A stretch of DNA of 58,550 nt from Deltaproteobacteria bacterium (GCA_029262355.1 JAJCZO010000372.1:1-58550), one strand, 5' to 3'; shown: positions 7,988 through 17,767, counted from the first letter of the stretch. Numbers and translations: made by a program. The notes: generated from the letters alone by a model not told the origin.

Positions 7988-10947
7988 CGCCGCGGGCCGA
8001 CGCGTGTCCGCCTGCGCCGGTGGGCGCGGCACCGGCCGGCAGCGAAGCGCGCATCGGTCAAATCGGCGGGGAGATCCTCGCACGCACCGAAGACGCTTCG
8101 GCGGTCTTCGGCTCGCACTGGTGGGAGCAGCAGGTCTTCTCGTGGACTCTGGCGCACCCGCAAGTGCGTGCAAGACTTTTCCGATTCGTCGACGTACTTC
8201 CGGCGCTCGCCTCGAGCCACGACGTCGCCGGACATCTTCGGAGCTATCTTCTCGAAGACGCACACGAGCTACCGCGTGCCCTCGAACTCGCTCTGCGCCT
8301 CTCGTCGCCCGGCTCGCCCGTGGGCGACATCGCTGCGTTCGCCGCGCGCCATAACGTCCGCCAGATCGCGCGGCGTTTCATCGCCGGTGAGACCGTGGCG
8401 GAGGCGACCGACGCGATCGACGGCCTGCGAGAGCGCGGAGCCGAGGCCGTGTTGGACGTACTGGGCGAGGTGGTCACCAGCGATGCGGAGGCCGACCGTT
8501 ACACCCGGACCTATCTCGATCTGATCGCTGCGCTGCCGGGGGTTCACGTGGCCCTGAAGCTCTCGTCGCTCGACCCGGCCTTCGACGCGGTCGCCCCCGA
8601 GGCCGCTCGGGCGGCCGTCGGTGCCCGACTGCGAGCGATACTGCGACATGCGGCCGACTCCGGTGCGCACGTGACGATCGACATGGAGCAGCACGACAAG
8701 AAGTGCCTGACCCTGGAGATCTTCCGGGCGATCCTCGGCGAGGACGAGTTCCGCGGCCGGGCTGACGTGGGGATCGTCCTGCAGGCCTATCTGCGAGACA
8801 CCGCGGAAGATCTCGAGGAGCTGCTCGACTGGGTGCAGTGGCGGGGTACGCGGATCCTCATTCGCTTGGTGAAGGGAGCGTATTGGGATCTGGAGACGAC
8901 GCTCGCGATCCAGCGCGGATGGCCGGCGCCCGTGTTTGGGCAGAAGTGGGAGAGCGATGCTGCCTTCGAGCAGCTCGTGCGGCGCCTGCTCGTGAAGCGC
9001 GAACTGGTACGACCGGCCATTGCCAGTCACAATGTTCGTAGCCTCGCCGCGACATTGGCGGCCGCGGAGTTGTATGGAGTGGCGCCGTCGGGCTTCGAGA
9101 TTCAGATGCTGTACGGGATGGCCGATCCTCTGCAGGACGCGCTCGTGGATCGCGGGAACGCCGTGCGCGTCTACACGCCCTACGGGCCGCTCGTGCCCGG
9201 CATGGCCTACCTCATCCGGCGGCTGCTCGAGAACACGTCGAACGAGTCGTTCCTGCGTCACTCGTTCGCGGACCATTCGCCCACCGCGGAGCTTCTTGCG
9301 AGCCCGATGGCGGCGGGAAGGACGAATCCGGCCGTACCCACACCACGGTCGGTCGATTCGGAGGACGACATGGCGGGCTTGAGCTTCCAGAACGAGCCGA
9401 ACAGTGACTTCTCGCGGATCGAGACGCGCGCGGCCCTGGCGGGTGCCTTGGATTGCCTTTGTGGCGAGCATCTCGGCAAGGACCATCCCGCGCGCATCGG
9501 ACACCGCGAGGTGTGGACGGGCGACTGGATCGAATCGTTCGATCCTTCGCAGAAGTCGCGCCTGATCGGGCGGGCTGCGCGCTCGGGCGTTGTCGAGGCG
9601 AATGAGGCCGTTGCCGCCGCGCACGACGCGTCGCGCGGATGGCGCGACACGCCGGTCGACGAGCGTGCTGCGATCGTGCGCCGCACGGCCGGGGAGCTTC
9701 GTCGACGGCGTTTCGAGCTGGCCGCGTGGCTCGTACTCGAAGTCGGCAAGGGATGGCGAGAGGCCGACGCCGAGGTTTCGGAGGCGATCGACTTCTGCGA
9801 GCTGTACGCGCTTTCCGCCGAGCGACTGCAGGGGACCGCGCGGGTGCGGCTGCTACCCGGTGAAGCGAACGTTCTTCTCCAGGAGCCTCGCGGTGTCGCG
9901 GCGATCATTGCGCCGTGGAACTTCCCTCTCGCGATTCTTGCGGGGATGACGACCGCCGCCCTCGCGACGGGGAACACGGTCGTCCTCAAACCGGCAGAGC
10001 AATCGCCGATCATCGCTGCGAAGTTCTTCGAGGCGCTGATCGCCGCGGGGCTGCCCGACGGCGTTGCGAGCCTCTTGCCAGGAATGGGAGAGGACGTCGG
10101 TGCGCGCCTGGTCGAGCATCCCTACGTCGCTCTGATCGCATTCACCGGGTCGCGGGAGGTTGGCCTCGGAATGCTCGAGACGGCGGCGCACGTCGGTCCG
10201 GGCCAGACGACGATCAAACGCGTTCTTGCGGAGATGGGGGGCAAGAACGCGATCGTGGTCGATGCCGACGCGGATCTCGACGAAGCCGTTCGGGGCATCG
10301 TCGACTCCGCATTTGGGTACGCCGGGCAGAAGTGCTCGGCCTGCTCGCGCTTGATCGTCGTGGAGGCCGTGCACGATCGGCTGCTCGAGCGGTTGGTGGA
10401 CGCCACGCGCAGCCTGCGCGTGGGGCCGCCGTCCGATCCCGCGAACCAAGTAGGCCCCGTGAGCGGGGCAGGCGCGGTCGAGCGGATTGCCCTGGCCGTG
10501 AGGGACGCGGGGGAGCCGCTGTTTCGTGCGGAGCTGGCGCGCGACGACGGTCACTACGTTGCGCCGATGATCTTCGACCGGGTCGATCCGCAGTCTCCGT
10601 TGGCGCGCGAGGAGATCTTCGGGCCGATCCTCGCGGTCCTTGTGGCGGCGGACTTCGACGAGGCGCTGACGCTTGCGAACGACTCGGATTACGCGCTCAC
10701 CGGAGGGCTGTACTCTCGCGACCCGGAGCACATCGAACGCGCGCGTCGCGAGTTCCGCGTCGGGAACCTCTACGTGAACCGTGGCATCACCGGTGCGCTC
10801 GTCGATCGCCAGCCGTTTGGCGGCAGCCGCCTCTCGGGCGTGGGCGCGAAGGCCGGCGGCCCCGACTATCTGCACCAGTTTTGTGAGGCGCGGACCATCA
10901 CGGAGAACACTCTGCGCCACGGATTCGCTCCGGAGGAGCTGCGCTGA
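7981..10947 (+). CDS. putA: Bifunctional proline dehydrogenase / delta-1-pyrroline-5-carboxylate dehydrogenase (PutA type)
   Basis: The 988-residue flavoenzyme oxidises proline to glutamate. The FAD-binding proline dehydrogenase barrel spans about 100-450; it includes LVKGAYWD and the C-terminal helix block around YLIRRLLENTSNESFLR. The aldehyde dehydrogenase domain spans about 530-975, with catalytic Glu751 (EMGGKN) and Cys785 (GQKCSACSR), 34 residues apart as usual. There is no N-terminal ribbon-helix-helix region, so it is the short, non-DNA-binding kind. It starts with GTG, overlapping the upstream stop by 7 bases, so translational coupling is likely. With the preceding gene it completes arginine to ornithine to proline to glutamate. 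Confidence 0.93.
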   Translation: MLTPRADACPPAPVGAAPAGSEARIGQIGGEILARTEDASAVFGSHWWEQQVFSWTLAHPQVRARLFRFVDVLPALASSHDVAGHLRSYLLEDAHELPRALELALRLSSPGSPVGDIAAFAARHNVRQIARRFIAGETVAEATDAIDGLRERGAEAVLDVLGEVVTSDAEADRYTRTYLDLIAALPGVHVALKLSSLDPAFDAVAPEAARAAVGARLRAILRHAADSGAHVTIDMEQHDKKCLTLEIFRAILGEDEFRGRADVGIVLQAYLRDTAEDLEELLDWVQWRGTRILIRLVKGAYWDLETTLAIQRGWPAPVFGQKWESDAAFEQLVRRLLVKRELVRPAIASHNVRSLAATLAAAELYGVAPSGFEIQMLYGMADPLQDALVDRGNAVRVYTPYGPLVPGMAYLIRRLLENTSNESFLRHSFADHSPTAELLASPMAAGRTNPAVPTPRSVDSEDDMAGLSFQNEPNSDFSRIETRAALAGALDCLCGEHLGKDHPARIGHREVWTGDWIESFDPSQKSRLIGRAARSGVVEANEAVAAAHDASRGWRDTPVDERAAIVRRTAGELRRRRFELAAWLVLEVGKGWREADAEVSEAIDFCELYALSAERLQGTARVRLLPGEANVLLQEPRGVAAIIAPWNFPLAILAGMTTAALATGNTVVLKPAEQSPIIAAKFFEALIAAGLPDGVASLLPGMGEDVGARLVEHPYVALIAFTGSREVGLGMLETAAHVGPGQTTIKRVLAEMGGKNAIVVDADADLDEAVRGIVDSAFGYAGQKCSACSRLIVVEAVHDRLLERLVDATRSLRVGPPSDPANQVGPVSGAGAVERIALAVRDAGEPLFRAELARDDGHYVAPMIFDRVDPQSPLAREEIFGPILAVLVAADFDEALTLANDSDYALTGGLYSRDPEHIERARREFRVGNLYVNRGITGALVDRQPFGGSRLSGVGAKAGGPDYLHQFCEARTITENTLRHGFAPEELR

Positions 10948-10964
10948 GCCGCTGGGTCCGACTC

Positions 10965-11099
10965 GTGCTGCCGTTCGCCGTCGTCGTCGGGAGCTACGGG
11001 TGCGTCCGCGACGAGCCTCCGGCGCCCTCTGATGCGCGGAGTCGGTCGGTCGAAAAACCGGGACGGCTGCGCTTCGGTACCCGCCGCCCGTCCATCTGA
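10965..11099 (+). CDS. Possible small lipoprotein-like peptide
   Basis: An open frame of about 44 codons from a GTG at 10965 (open from the putA stop) has a hydrophobic start VLPFAVVVGSYGC that resembles a weak lipobox, then a short charged tail. No clear ribosome site is present and the lipobox is poor (Tyr at -2). It fills the gap between putA and the next exported protein. It may be spurious. Confidence 0.2.
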   Translation: MLPFAVVVGSYGCVRDEPPAPSDARSRSVEKPGRLRFGTRRPSI

Positions 11100-11110
11100 T
11101 AAGGTCCCCG

Positions 11111-12403
11111 ATGATCATGCGCGTCGCCGTCTTCCTCGTGATTTTCTTCGCCTTGGCGACACCCGGTTTGGGCGAGCCGCTCTCCGAGGCCACGCAGAAG
11201 AACCTAGAGCGGAACTGGCAGCTTTGCCTGGTCAAAAAGAAGGGGCCGTTCTCGGCCAACACCTGCGTGTGCCGGGACGGCAGCCAGGAGATGGTTCGCA
11301 AGGTGAACGGCAAACTCGTCATCCCCTGTGGTGGAGCCTTCGTCTGGTGTGAGGCCTTTCGCTCGGACTGGGGGCGTGCGCTCGCCGAAGAGGGCGTGTG
11401 GATCGGGAACCTCTTCCAACGTGATCTCTACGAATGGGAATCGATCGACGATCCACAGGCGCTCGTCCAGGGCTATGCGCTCGAGCAGTTCGTCATCGAG
11501 TCGAATCCGGGGCACAAGCTCGACGAGCTCCGGGCGTACGGAGGCTTGTCCGGCGCGGAGTACGAAGCGCGCGCGCTGCCCCTTTTTCTCGATCGCCACG
11601 TCACGCGGCCCGCGTACGATCCAGACGCCCACCACCTTGCGACCTTCGAGCTGCTTCGTCGTTTTCGCGTCCGCGACGATCAGAAGGAGATCGTTCGCGT
11701 GAGAAACGCGTCCAGCGCGATCCAGGCGAAGAACCGAGACTTCAAGCCATACAGAGATCGCACGCACAATCAGATCTCCGCATCCCTCGTTCCGATCCTG
11801 AAGGAGTATCGCGCCGGGCTGTCGGCGGGAAACGCGCTCGCCGCACCCACCGGCGAGTTGATCATCGCCATTGAAGTCTTGGTTCTGCCGACGGACGAGA
11901 CGTTGCAGGAAGCGATCGTCGCCGTGCCCGACGACCGGATCCGCCACGAGCTGCAGGAGTCGCTGGTAGGATTCGAGGGAAGTCCGGCAGACCGAACGAC
12001 GGCTCTCGGCCGTGTCTTGGTCTCGGCGCGGCGGGCAATGAGCCACACGGCTTCGCGCCGACGACTCCTCGAGGTCGGGGTCGACGCATACGGCCTGCTA
12101 CAGAAGACGATCGAATCCGCGCCTGCCGCCGAACGACGGGATCTAGCGCAGGGGAGTGCAGTCGACGCCGCGTTCGGAGCCGGGCAGCTTACAGAGACGC
12201 AGTGGGGAGCGTTGCGCTCCGACGTGGCCGCCGGCGATGCGTCGGCGATGTCCGCGCTTGCGGAGCGCATGACCCGGAACGTGGAAGGAGCCTACGCCAC
12301 CGTGCTCCCGCAGTGGCGGCATGTCGCGCCCTCGGTCGAGCGCTTCGCCGCGTCGGTCGTTCGCGGCTCGCCCGCCGGGCTCTCGGCCAAAGGAGAACAG
12401 TGA
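11111..12403 (+). CDS. Exported protein of unknown function
   Basis: A 430-residue protein with a clear signal peptide (residues 1-21, cleavage near GLGEP). The N-terminal part has paired cysteines (WQLCLV, TCVCRDG, IPCGGAFVWCEAF) that could form disulfides; the rest is mostly charged helix. I do not recognise the family. The stop TGA at 12401-12403 overlaps the ATG of the following lipoprotein (TGATG), so the two are probably co-translated. A weak purine-rich site lies before the ATG at 11111; an ATG two codons later is also possible. Confidence 0.7.
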   Translation: MIMRVAVFLVIFFALATPGLGEPLSEATQKNLERNWQLCLVKKKGPFSANTCVCRDGSQEMVRKVNGKLVIPCGGAFVWCEAFRSDWGRALAEEGVWIGNLFQRDLYEWESIDDPQALVQGYALEQFVIESNPGHKLDELRAYGGLSGAEYEARALPLFLDRHVTRPAYDPDAHHLATFELLRRFRVRDDQKEIVRVRNASSAIQAKNRDFKPYRDRTHNQISASLVPILKEYRAGLSAGNALAAPTGELIIAIEVLVLPTDETLQEAIVAVPDDRIRHELQESLVGFEGSPADRTTALGRVLVSARRAMSHTASRRRLLEVGVDAYGLLQKTIESAPAAERRDLAQGSAVDAAFGAGQLTETQWGALRSDVAAGDASAMSALAERMTRNVEGAYATVLPQWRHVAPSVERFAASVVRGSPAGLSAKGEQ

Positions 12404-12888
12404 TGGCAAGACGGCGAGAGACAGCTTGGATCCTTGGCGCGTCCCTCTTTCTCGGCCTGGCCGCCCTTGGCGGATGCGGCGGCCCCTTCGGCTTCATTCC
12501 CGGTGGCCGGCTCGATGGGGCACCGGCGCGCTGGGACCGAACCTGGAGCAACGTCGGCGAATCCGGGATCGCGGAGATCGAAACCGATCCAGGGGAGCCC
12601 TACTCGGTCACCGTTGCCTACACCGTCGTCGCGGGACAGCTGTACGTGAACGCGGGCGGCTCGGAGAAGCGCTGGGCCCGGAACACCGTGGACCATCCTG
12701 ACGTCCGCCTTCGAATCGATGGCGCGATCTACGACCTGCGTGCGATCCGCGTCGAGGATTCGGCCGAGATCGCTCGCTTCGGCGACGCTTGGACGGGCCA
12801 AAGCTGGTTCAGAAGAGACCCGACCCAGTTCGAGGAGGTATGGATCTTTCGCCTGGTGTCGAGACCCGTTAGCCCCTCCCATCAGTAG
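12403..12888 (+). CDS. Lipoprotein with a possible split-barrel (deazaflavin-nitroreductase-like) domain
   Basis: 161 residues. The N-terminus has two Arg residues, a hydrophobic stretch and lipobox LGGC, so it is probably anchored in a membrane. Residues about 45-130 (VAGQLYVNAGGSEKRWARNTVDHPDVRLRIDG and what follows) resemble the FMN/F420-binding split-barrel family (DUF385 or pyridoxamine-phosphate-oxidase-like), in which a line about strand-paired N-P-D-V-x-V is typical. This is a weak, pattern-based resemblance. The start overlaps the upstream stop, pairing it with the exported protein before it. Confidence 0.65.
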   Translation: MARRRETAWILGASLFLGLAALGGCGGPFGFIPGGRLDGAPARWDRTWSNVGESGIAEIETDPGEPYSVTVAYTVVAGQLYVNAGGSEKRWARNTVDHPDVRLRIDGAIYDLRAIRVEDSAEIARFGDAWTGQSWFRRDPTQFEEVWIFRLVSRPVSPSHQ

Positions 12889-12912
12889 GATTCCACCGAG
12901 GAGGGCATCATC

Positions 12913-13590
12913 TTGGGCAGCCTCAGCCGAGAACAGATCGAACACTACGAGGAGCACGGCTACGTCGTAGTACCCGGAGTCCTGAGCGGCGAGGACATGC
13001 AGCGGTATCGCGAGCGCGCTCGCGCCATCTCGCTGGGCGACGTACCCGAAGAGGCCCGCAACCGAGTGGTCCAGGACATCGCGTACGCCAAGGGCCAGCT
13101 ACCGGTTCCCAAGGATGCGCTCTACTTCCCGTTCGAGCCCCACGACCGATGCGTCGGCGTCTGGATCCCGCTCGATCCCGTCGGCGAAGCGAACGGCACG
13201 CTCACGGTGGTGCCCGGCTCCCAGAAGATGAAGGTGCAGCGCCACGGCTTCCGCGACGGAATCAACTTCGGTGCTCTCGCCGCCGAGGGCATCGAGGGGA
13301 ACGCCGAGTTCCACGAAAGGGCAGTCGCATTGGATCTTCCGCCGGGAGATTGCGTGCTCTTCGCAACCCGCACTTTGCACCGCACCGGAGGCAACCGTAC
13401 GAACGGGCATCGCCGGGTCATCACGCTCCACATGGCAAGCGCCCGCTGCAGACCGACGAGCGACACTCGTCTCGACGAGTACGGCTTCACCAGCGTGCGC
13501 GGAGACACCTTCGAAGGATGCCTACAGCCGCTGGAACGCCCGAGCCTCCAGCTGGCAACGGGGCGTGGGCGCCGGATGGATCGGGCGTAG
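12913..13590 (+). pseudogene. Phytanoyl-CoA hydroxylase relative with an internal in-frame deletion
   Basis: The 225-residue frame aligns well with human-type phytanoyl-CoA 2-hydroxylase (Fe(II)/2-oxoglutarate, about 300 residues): LSREQIEHYEEHGYVVV, VVQDIAYAK, then YFPFEPHDRCVGVW, ANGTLTVVPGSQ, LHRTGGNRTNGHRR and a C-terminal EYGF. Between KDAL (about residue 70) and YFPF about 75-80 residues are missing, including the HxD pair that supplies two of three iron ligands; the distal His and Arg are present. As written the enzyme should not bind iron. The start is TTG at 12913 behind GAGGAGGG. It could be a genuine deletion or a collapsed assembly. The frame stays open, so a truncated product is still possible. 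Confidence 0.75.
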
Positions 13591-13678
13591 GGTTGAAGGT
13601 GAAGGCGCTTATCTGTGCCTAGGGGTTGGACCAAAAGTCCTGCGGCCGTGATAGGGTGCCCCACGAGGAGCGAGCTCC

Positions 13679-16618
13679 GTGGAGGCGTCGGACCAACAGA
13701 TCTATTTCGGGGACTTTCGCCTCGATCTCGCCGACGAGCGCCTTTGGAAGGCCGACTCCTCGATCACTCTCGGCAGTAAGGCCTTCGCGCTCCTTGCGTT
13801 CTTGGCCGATCGACCGAGCCGTCTCGTGACCAAGCGGGAGCTTCTGGACGCGCTGTGGCCCGATACCTACGTGTCGGACGCGGTCCTCAAGGTTGCCGTC
13901 GCTGAGATTCGCCGCGCGCTCGACGACGATGCGCAGTCCCCGTGTTTCATTCAGACCGTCCATCGGCGCGGCTACCGGTTCATCGCGGAGGTCCTCGCCG
14001 ACCCCGAAAGCTCCGGCTCTGCCGATGCCGATACGGTGCCGTCATCGCCCGCGCGCGTCTCGCTCGCGGGGCGGGCCACGGTTCTGGCCGACCTCGATCG
14101 TCGACTCGAAGCGGCGCGGCGGGGCGAGCGCAGTGCCGCGTTCGTCACGGGCGACGCTGGGATCGGGAAGACCGCGTTGGTCGACGCCTTCGCCGAGCGC
14201 TGCGCTCGTGAGGGCATCTCGGTGGTCCGCGGGCAGTCGCGCGAGAGCTACGGCGAGGGCGAACCGTACCTGCCGATCCTCGAGGCGATCGGCGCTCTCT
14301 GTCGAGGCGAGCTCGCGGACACGGTGCTCCCGATCCTGCGCCGATACGCGCCGTCCTGGCTCGTCCAGATGCCCTGGATCGTTGAGGACGGGCTCCGCGA
14401 CGAGCTCGAGCGCGCGGCGCGCGGCGCCCAGAGCGAGCGTATGCTGCGAGAGATCGCCGAAGCGATGGAGGCCATCGCGCGCGAGAACCCACTTCTCGTC
14501 GTCCTCGAGGATCTGCACTGGAGCGATCCGTCGACGCTCGACGTGTTCTCTACACTTGCGCAGCGACAGGAGCCGGCCGCGCTGCTCGTGGTCGGTACCT
14601 ACCGTGCGGTCGACGCCACGATCGCCGACCATCCGGTGAGAGAGCTCAAGCGTCATCTGGTGGGGCGCGGCCTCTGTGCCGAGATCGGGATCGAGCCACT
14701 TTCCGAAGCGGATGTGGCGACGTTTCTGCGCCAACAGCTCGGTCACGACGCGCCCGACGAGCTGACCGCCCTGATCCACCGACGCACCGAGGGGAACCCA
14801 CTGTTCATCGTGAGCTTCTTCTCGAACCTCGTGGCCAAGCAGTGTCTGCGGGAAGACGAGAATGGCTGGGATCTGGCGCGACCGGTCGCCGAGATCGAAG
14901 CCCTGCTGCCGGACGAGCTGCGAGAGATCCTCGAGCGCCAGGTCGACCGGGTGGATGTCGAAGTTCTCCCGCTACTCGAGTGCGCGAGCGTCGTCGGTCG
15001 CGACTTCGACTCGCGCAGCGTGGCGGGCGCCCTGGATCTCGACGGCACGACCGTCGGGTCGGCGCTCGAAGAGCTGGGCCAGCGCCGAGATGTCATCCGA
15101 CCGCTGGGCGTCGTGCGGGGCGCGGACGGCGGCTTGAGCGGACACTACGAGTTCAGCCACGTGCTTCACCAGCACGCGCTCTATGATCGGATCGGCCCGA
15201 TGCGTCGCGCCGATCTCCATCGACGCGTGGCCGAGCAGCTGGCGCTCGCGAAGGCGGGGCCGGCCCGGCTGGCTCATCACTACCAAGCCGCGGGCCTCGA
15301 CGAAGAGGCGATCGCCCACTTCCAGCGCGCGGGAGAGCAGGCGCTCGAGCGCCGGGCGAACCGCGAGGCGGTGCGCGACTTCGGGGCCGCGCTCGAGCTG
15401 CTCGAGAAACGGTCGCCTTCACCGGAGCGCGACCAGGGGGAGCTGGCGCTTCGGATCGCGATCGGGCCGGCGTTGGGCTCGGTGATTGGTCCCGGCTCGC
15501 CGCGTGTCGCGGAGAACTACCGAGTCGCGAGTGAACTCTGCCGTCGAGCCGAGCTTGCCGAGGCCGGTCTCGTCGTGATCCCCGTGCTGTTTGGGCTCTT
15601 CATCTTCTATCTCGCGCGGGCGCGCTTCGAGGAGGCGGGGGGGGTGGCCCAGCGGCTCCGTCGGATCGCCGAAAAGGGAGGCGAGCCGTTCCTGCTTCAG
15701 AGCGCGTACCTCGTGAGCGGCGCGGCCGACCTGTACCGCGGGCGGCTCTCGGACGCATCAGACTGGCTCGACCGTACCCTCGAGCTCTCCGACCCCGACG
15801 TGCCTCTCGTATTCGGTCACCCGATCCCGAGCCTGGCGTGCGCGTACTCCGGCTACCTGCGCCAGCTCCGCGGGCGTCCGCACGAGGTGGCGGATTTCGT
15901 GCTCCGAGCGATCGACGGCGCGGAGCGCGGGGGCGACCCGTACAACCTCTTGATCCTCTTGCAGCTCGCGGCCGGACTCCAGCGCTGGCGGCGAGACGTC
16001 GACGCGACCCGTGACCTCGCCGATCGACTGCTGGCCATCGCCGACGAGCAGGGGTTTGATCCGTGGCGACCCGTGGCCGGGTGGTTCCACGCGTGGGCGC
16101 TCGCCGAAGAGGGCAACGTGGAGGAGGGGATCCAGGCGATGCGTGAGAGCCTCGACCAGTATCAGGCTACCGGGACCGAGACCGCTCGCACGATGTACGT
16201 CGCGGGAACGGCGGAAGCGTGCCTTGCGGCCGGGCGAACCGACGAGGGGCTCGAGCTGGTGGAGCAGGGCCTCGCGCAGGTCGAGCGCTCCGATGAGCGA
16301 TTCTTCGAAGCCGAGCTGTACCGCCTTCGAGGAGCACTTCTCGTCGCAGCGTTTCCGAAGCGGCCGACCGTCAAGGGCCGCAAAGCGGCGGAAGAGGCCG
16401 TACGACGCGCGATCGAGGTCGCGCGTGAACAGGATGCAAGCGTCTGGCTGCTCCGCGCTGCCCTTACGTGGCATGATCTGAGGCAGAAGGGGGGAGACGA
16501 GGCCGAGGCACAGTCTCTCCTGCGAGAGCTCATCGCCCGGTACCCGAAGAAGGTCTCGTGGCCGGAGCTAGACGAGGCGCGCCGCCGCGTCTCGTCCAGC
16601 TCCGGCCAGGTGACGTGA
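13679..16618 (+). CDS. Winged-helix / AAA ATPase / TPR transcriptional regulator
   Basis: A 979-residue regulator. An OmpR/CadC-type winged helix occupies about 3-105 (GDFRLDLADERLWKAD..., ending RRGYRFIAEV). An AAA ATPase follows (about 125-420) with Walker A GDAGIGKTAL and Walker B LLVVLEDLHW. The remaining 550 residues are helical, TPR-like repeats. The architecture is like one-component regulators that use ATP and a protein-ligand surface. It starts with GTG behind GAGGAG. No partner or target is evident; it follows the truncated hydroxylase gene in the same direction with an 88-base gap. Confidence 0.88.
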   Translation: MEASDQQIYFGDFRLDLADERLWKADSSITLGSKAFALLAFLADRPSRLVTKRELLDALWPDTYVSDAVLKVAVAEIRRALDDDAQSPCFIQTVHRRGYRFIAEVLADPESSGSADADTVPSSPARVSLAGRATVLADLDRRLEAARRGERSAAFVTGDAGIGKTALVDAFAERCAREGISVVRGQSRESYGEGEPYLPILEAIGALCRGELADTVLPILRRYAPSWLVQMPWIVEDGLRDELERAARGAQSERMLREIAEAMEAIARENPLLVVLEDLHWSDPSTLDVFSTLAQRQEPAALLVVGTYRAVDATIADHPVRELKRHLVGRGLCAEIGIEPLSEADVATFLRQQLGHDAPDELTALIHRRTEGNPLFIVSFFSNLVAKQCLREDENGWDLARPVAEIEALLPDELREILERQVDRVDVEVLPLLECASVVGRDFDSRSVAGALDLDGTTVGSALEELGQRRDVIRPLGVVRGADGGLSGHYEFSHVLHQHALYDRIGPMRRADLHRRVAEQLALAKAGPARLAHHYQAAGLDEEAIAHFQRAGEQALERRANREAVRDFGAALELLEKRSPSPERDQGELALRIAIGPALGSVIGPGSPRVAENYRVASELCRRAELAEAGLVVIPVLFGLFIFYLARARFEEAGGVAQRLRRIAEKGGEPFLLQSAYLVSGAADLYRGRLSDASDWLDRTLELSDPDVPLVFGHPIPSLACAYSGYLRQLRGRPHEVADFVLRAIDGAERGGDPYNLLILLQLAAGLQRWRRDVDATRDLADRLLAIADEQGFDPWRPVAGWFHAWALAEEGNVEEGIQAMRESLDQYQATGTETARTMYVAGTAEACLAAGRTDEGLELVEQGLAQVERSDERFFEAELYRLRGALLVAAFPKRPTVKGRKAAEEAVRRAIEVAREQDASVWLLRAALTWHDLRQKGGDEAEAQSLLRELIARYPKKVSWPELDEARRRVSSSSGQVT

Positions 16619-16683
16619 ACGAGCTGACGTCGAGGGGCGGCAAGGCGTCCACGTGATGTCGACGGTGGCACACTGGCGATCTC

Positions 16684-16902
16684 CTAAGATCCGCGGTCGA
16701 CTCCCGATCCGCCGCGTGTCTTACCGAGCATGAACGCGAGCAGCTCTTCGGTGGAGTCGAAGGACGCCCTCTTGCCGGAGGACACGCATTCGACGCGTCC
16801 GGAGGGTTCTCGCGGCGGGGAGCCTTCCCTGAATCGGACGACGAACACGGCGTCCGGATCGAGCCGGGCGGGGCCGCCCGTCTTGGTGTTCTGATCCTTC
16901 AT
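16684..16902 (-). CDS. Small conserved-looking hypothetical protein
   Basis: 72 residues starting MKDQNTKTGG. The core DPDAVFVVRFREG, SGRVECVSSGKRASFDSTEELLAFM is typical of a recurrent small family seen in high-GC deltaproteobacterial-grade genomes, often of unknown role (from memory). No clear ribosome site. A long frame upstream on the same strand looks like non-coding sequence, so the start at 16902 was chosen where the conserved part begins. Confidence 0.55.
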   Translation of the reverse strand: MKDQNTKTGGPARLDPDAVFVVRFREGSPPREPSGRVECVSSGKRASFDSTEELLAFMLGKTRGGSGVDRGS

Positions 16903-17206
16903 AACGGAGGAAATAGCCCTGGAACGCTCCGCGAGTCCTAAGCGAACGGTAAAGCTGCGGTAATTTCGGCGTCCGGGGCCCGACGGCCCTCCCCTCGGGG
17001 GCGCTTCGGGGGAGCGGGACGCCGGCCTTCGATGTCGCGGGCCGTCTATCGGGCGACCTTGCCGAAGCCCCGGCGGCGTTTCTGAAGGAACACGCCGTCG
17101 GCGATCGTCCACTCCTCCGGGAAGACGCCATCGTCCACTCCGGCCGGCACGGCCGACGTTGAAGTTGGCGGCTGTCGATGACGTATTGGCCATCGAGCGC
17201 GCGCGC
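16903..17206. other. Gap without a supported gene
   Basis: 304 bases of GC-rich sequence. On the minus strand one frame ending at 17046 reads like a real protein tail (DDGVFPEEWTIADGVFLQ and a basic end), but it has no credible start or upstream domain. It may be the remnant of a deleted gene. Confidence 0.4.
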
Positions 17207-17767
17207 TCAGTCTTCTCGATCGAGAATCGTCTCGTACCAGTCGAACTCGGAACGCCTGATCCACCCTGGCATCTTCGAGCCCTTCTCCATCCGCTCGATC
17301 ATCGCCGGCTTGAGCTGCTTGCGCTCGGCCATCTTCAAGAAGATGGCGCCCGCGTTCATGTGATCGAAGAAGTCGCGCTGCCAGGACCACTGGTAGTTCC
17401 CGGCGTAGCGGAACCAGGAACCACCGGTCCCAGCGATCTCGTAGTTGTTGCCCTCGGGGTCCTTGTCCGGAGCGAGTTGGCGCCAGACGCCCAGCACCTC
17501 GCCCTGTTGCTCGTCGATCAGCGTGCGAACATACGGGTACGTCCAATGCTCCAGACCAGCCATCTCGGTGCCGAAGACCCAGTCGTGGATCTGCTGACGA
17601 CCTCGGGCAGCGAACTCCCAATCGGCACCGTTGTTCCACGTGTAGAGGGCGTCGTCGGTGTAGAAGTCGGCCATCGGCGACCACGCACCCGTGCGTCCGC
17701 ACGCGTTGTTGGCAGCGACCCACCGGCGGAGCATCTCTTCGATCTCTTCTCGTGGAAACCCGGGCAT
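17207..17767 (-). CDS. SnoaL/NTF2-like domain protein
   Basis: 186 residues. The N-terminal 130 residues have the cone-like NTF2 pattern (WVAANNACGRTGAWSPMADFYTDDALYTWN, then GRQQIHDWVFG), common to steroid isomerase-type and polyketide-cyclase-type enzymes. The C-terminal part (about 135-186) is helical. No catalytic residue can be assigned by eye. It is divergent from a TetR gene, and the shared 130-base intergenic region contains motif TTTACCTTG, also found before CYP51, so it is a likely member of the same regulon. Confidence 0.75.
   Translation of the reverse strand: MPGFPREEIEEMLRRWVAANNACGRTGAWSPMADFYTDDALYTWNNGADWEFAARGRQQIHDWVFGTEMAGLEHWTYPYVRTLIDEQQGEVLGVWRQLAPDKDPEGNNYEIAGTGGSWFRYAGNYQWSWQRDFFDHMNAGAIFLKMAERKQLKPAMIERMEKGSKMPGWIRRSEFDWYETILDRED

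Noticed and set aside
17046-17193. A protein tail ending DDGVFPEEWTIADGVFLQ... considered a gene
   Set aside because: No start, no domain and no upstream continuation; kept only as a possible remnant.
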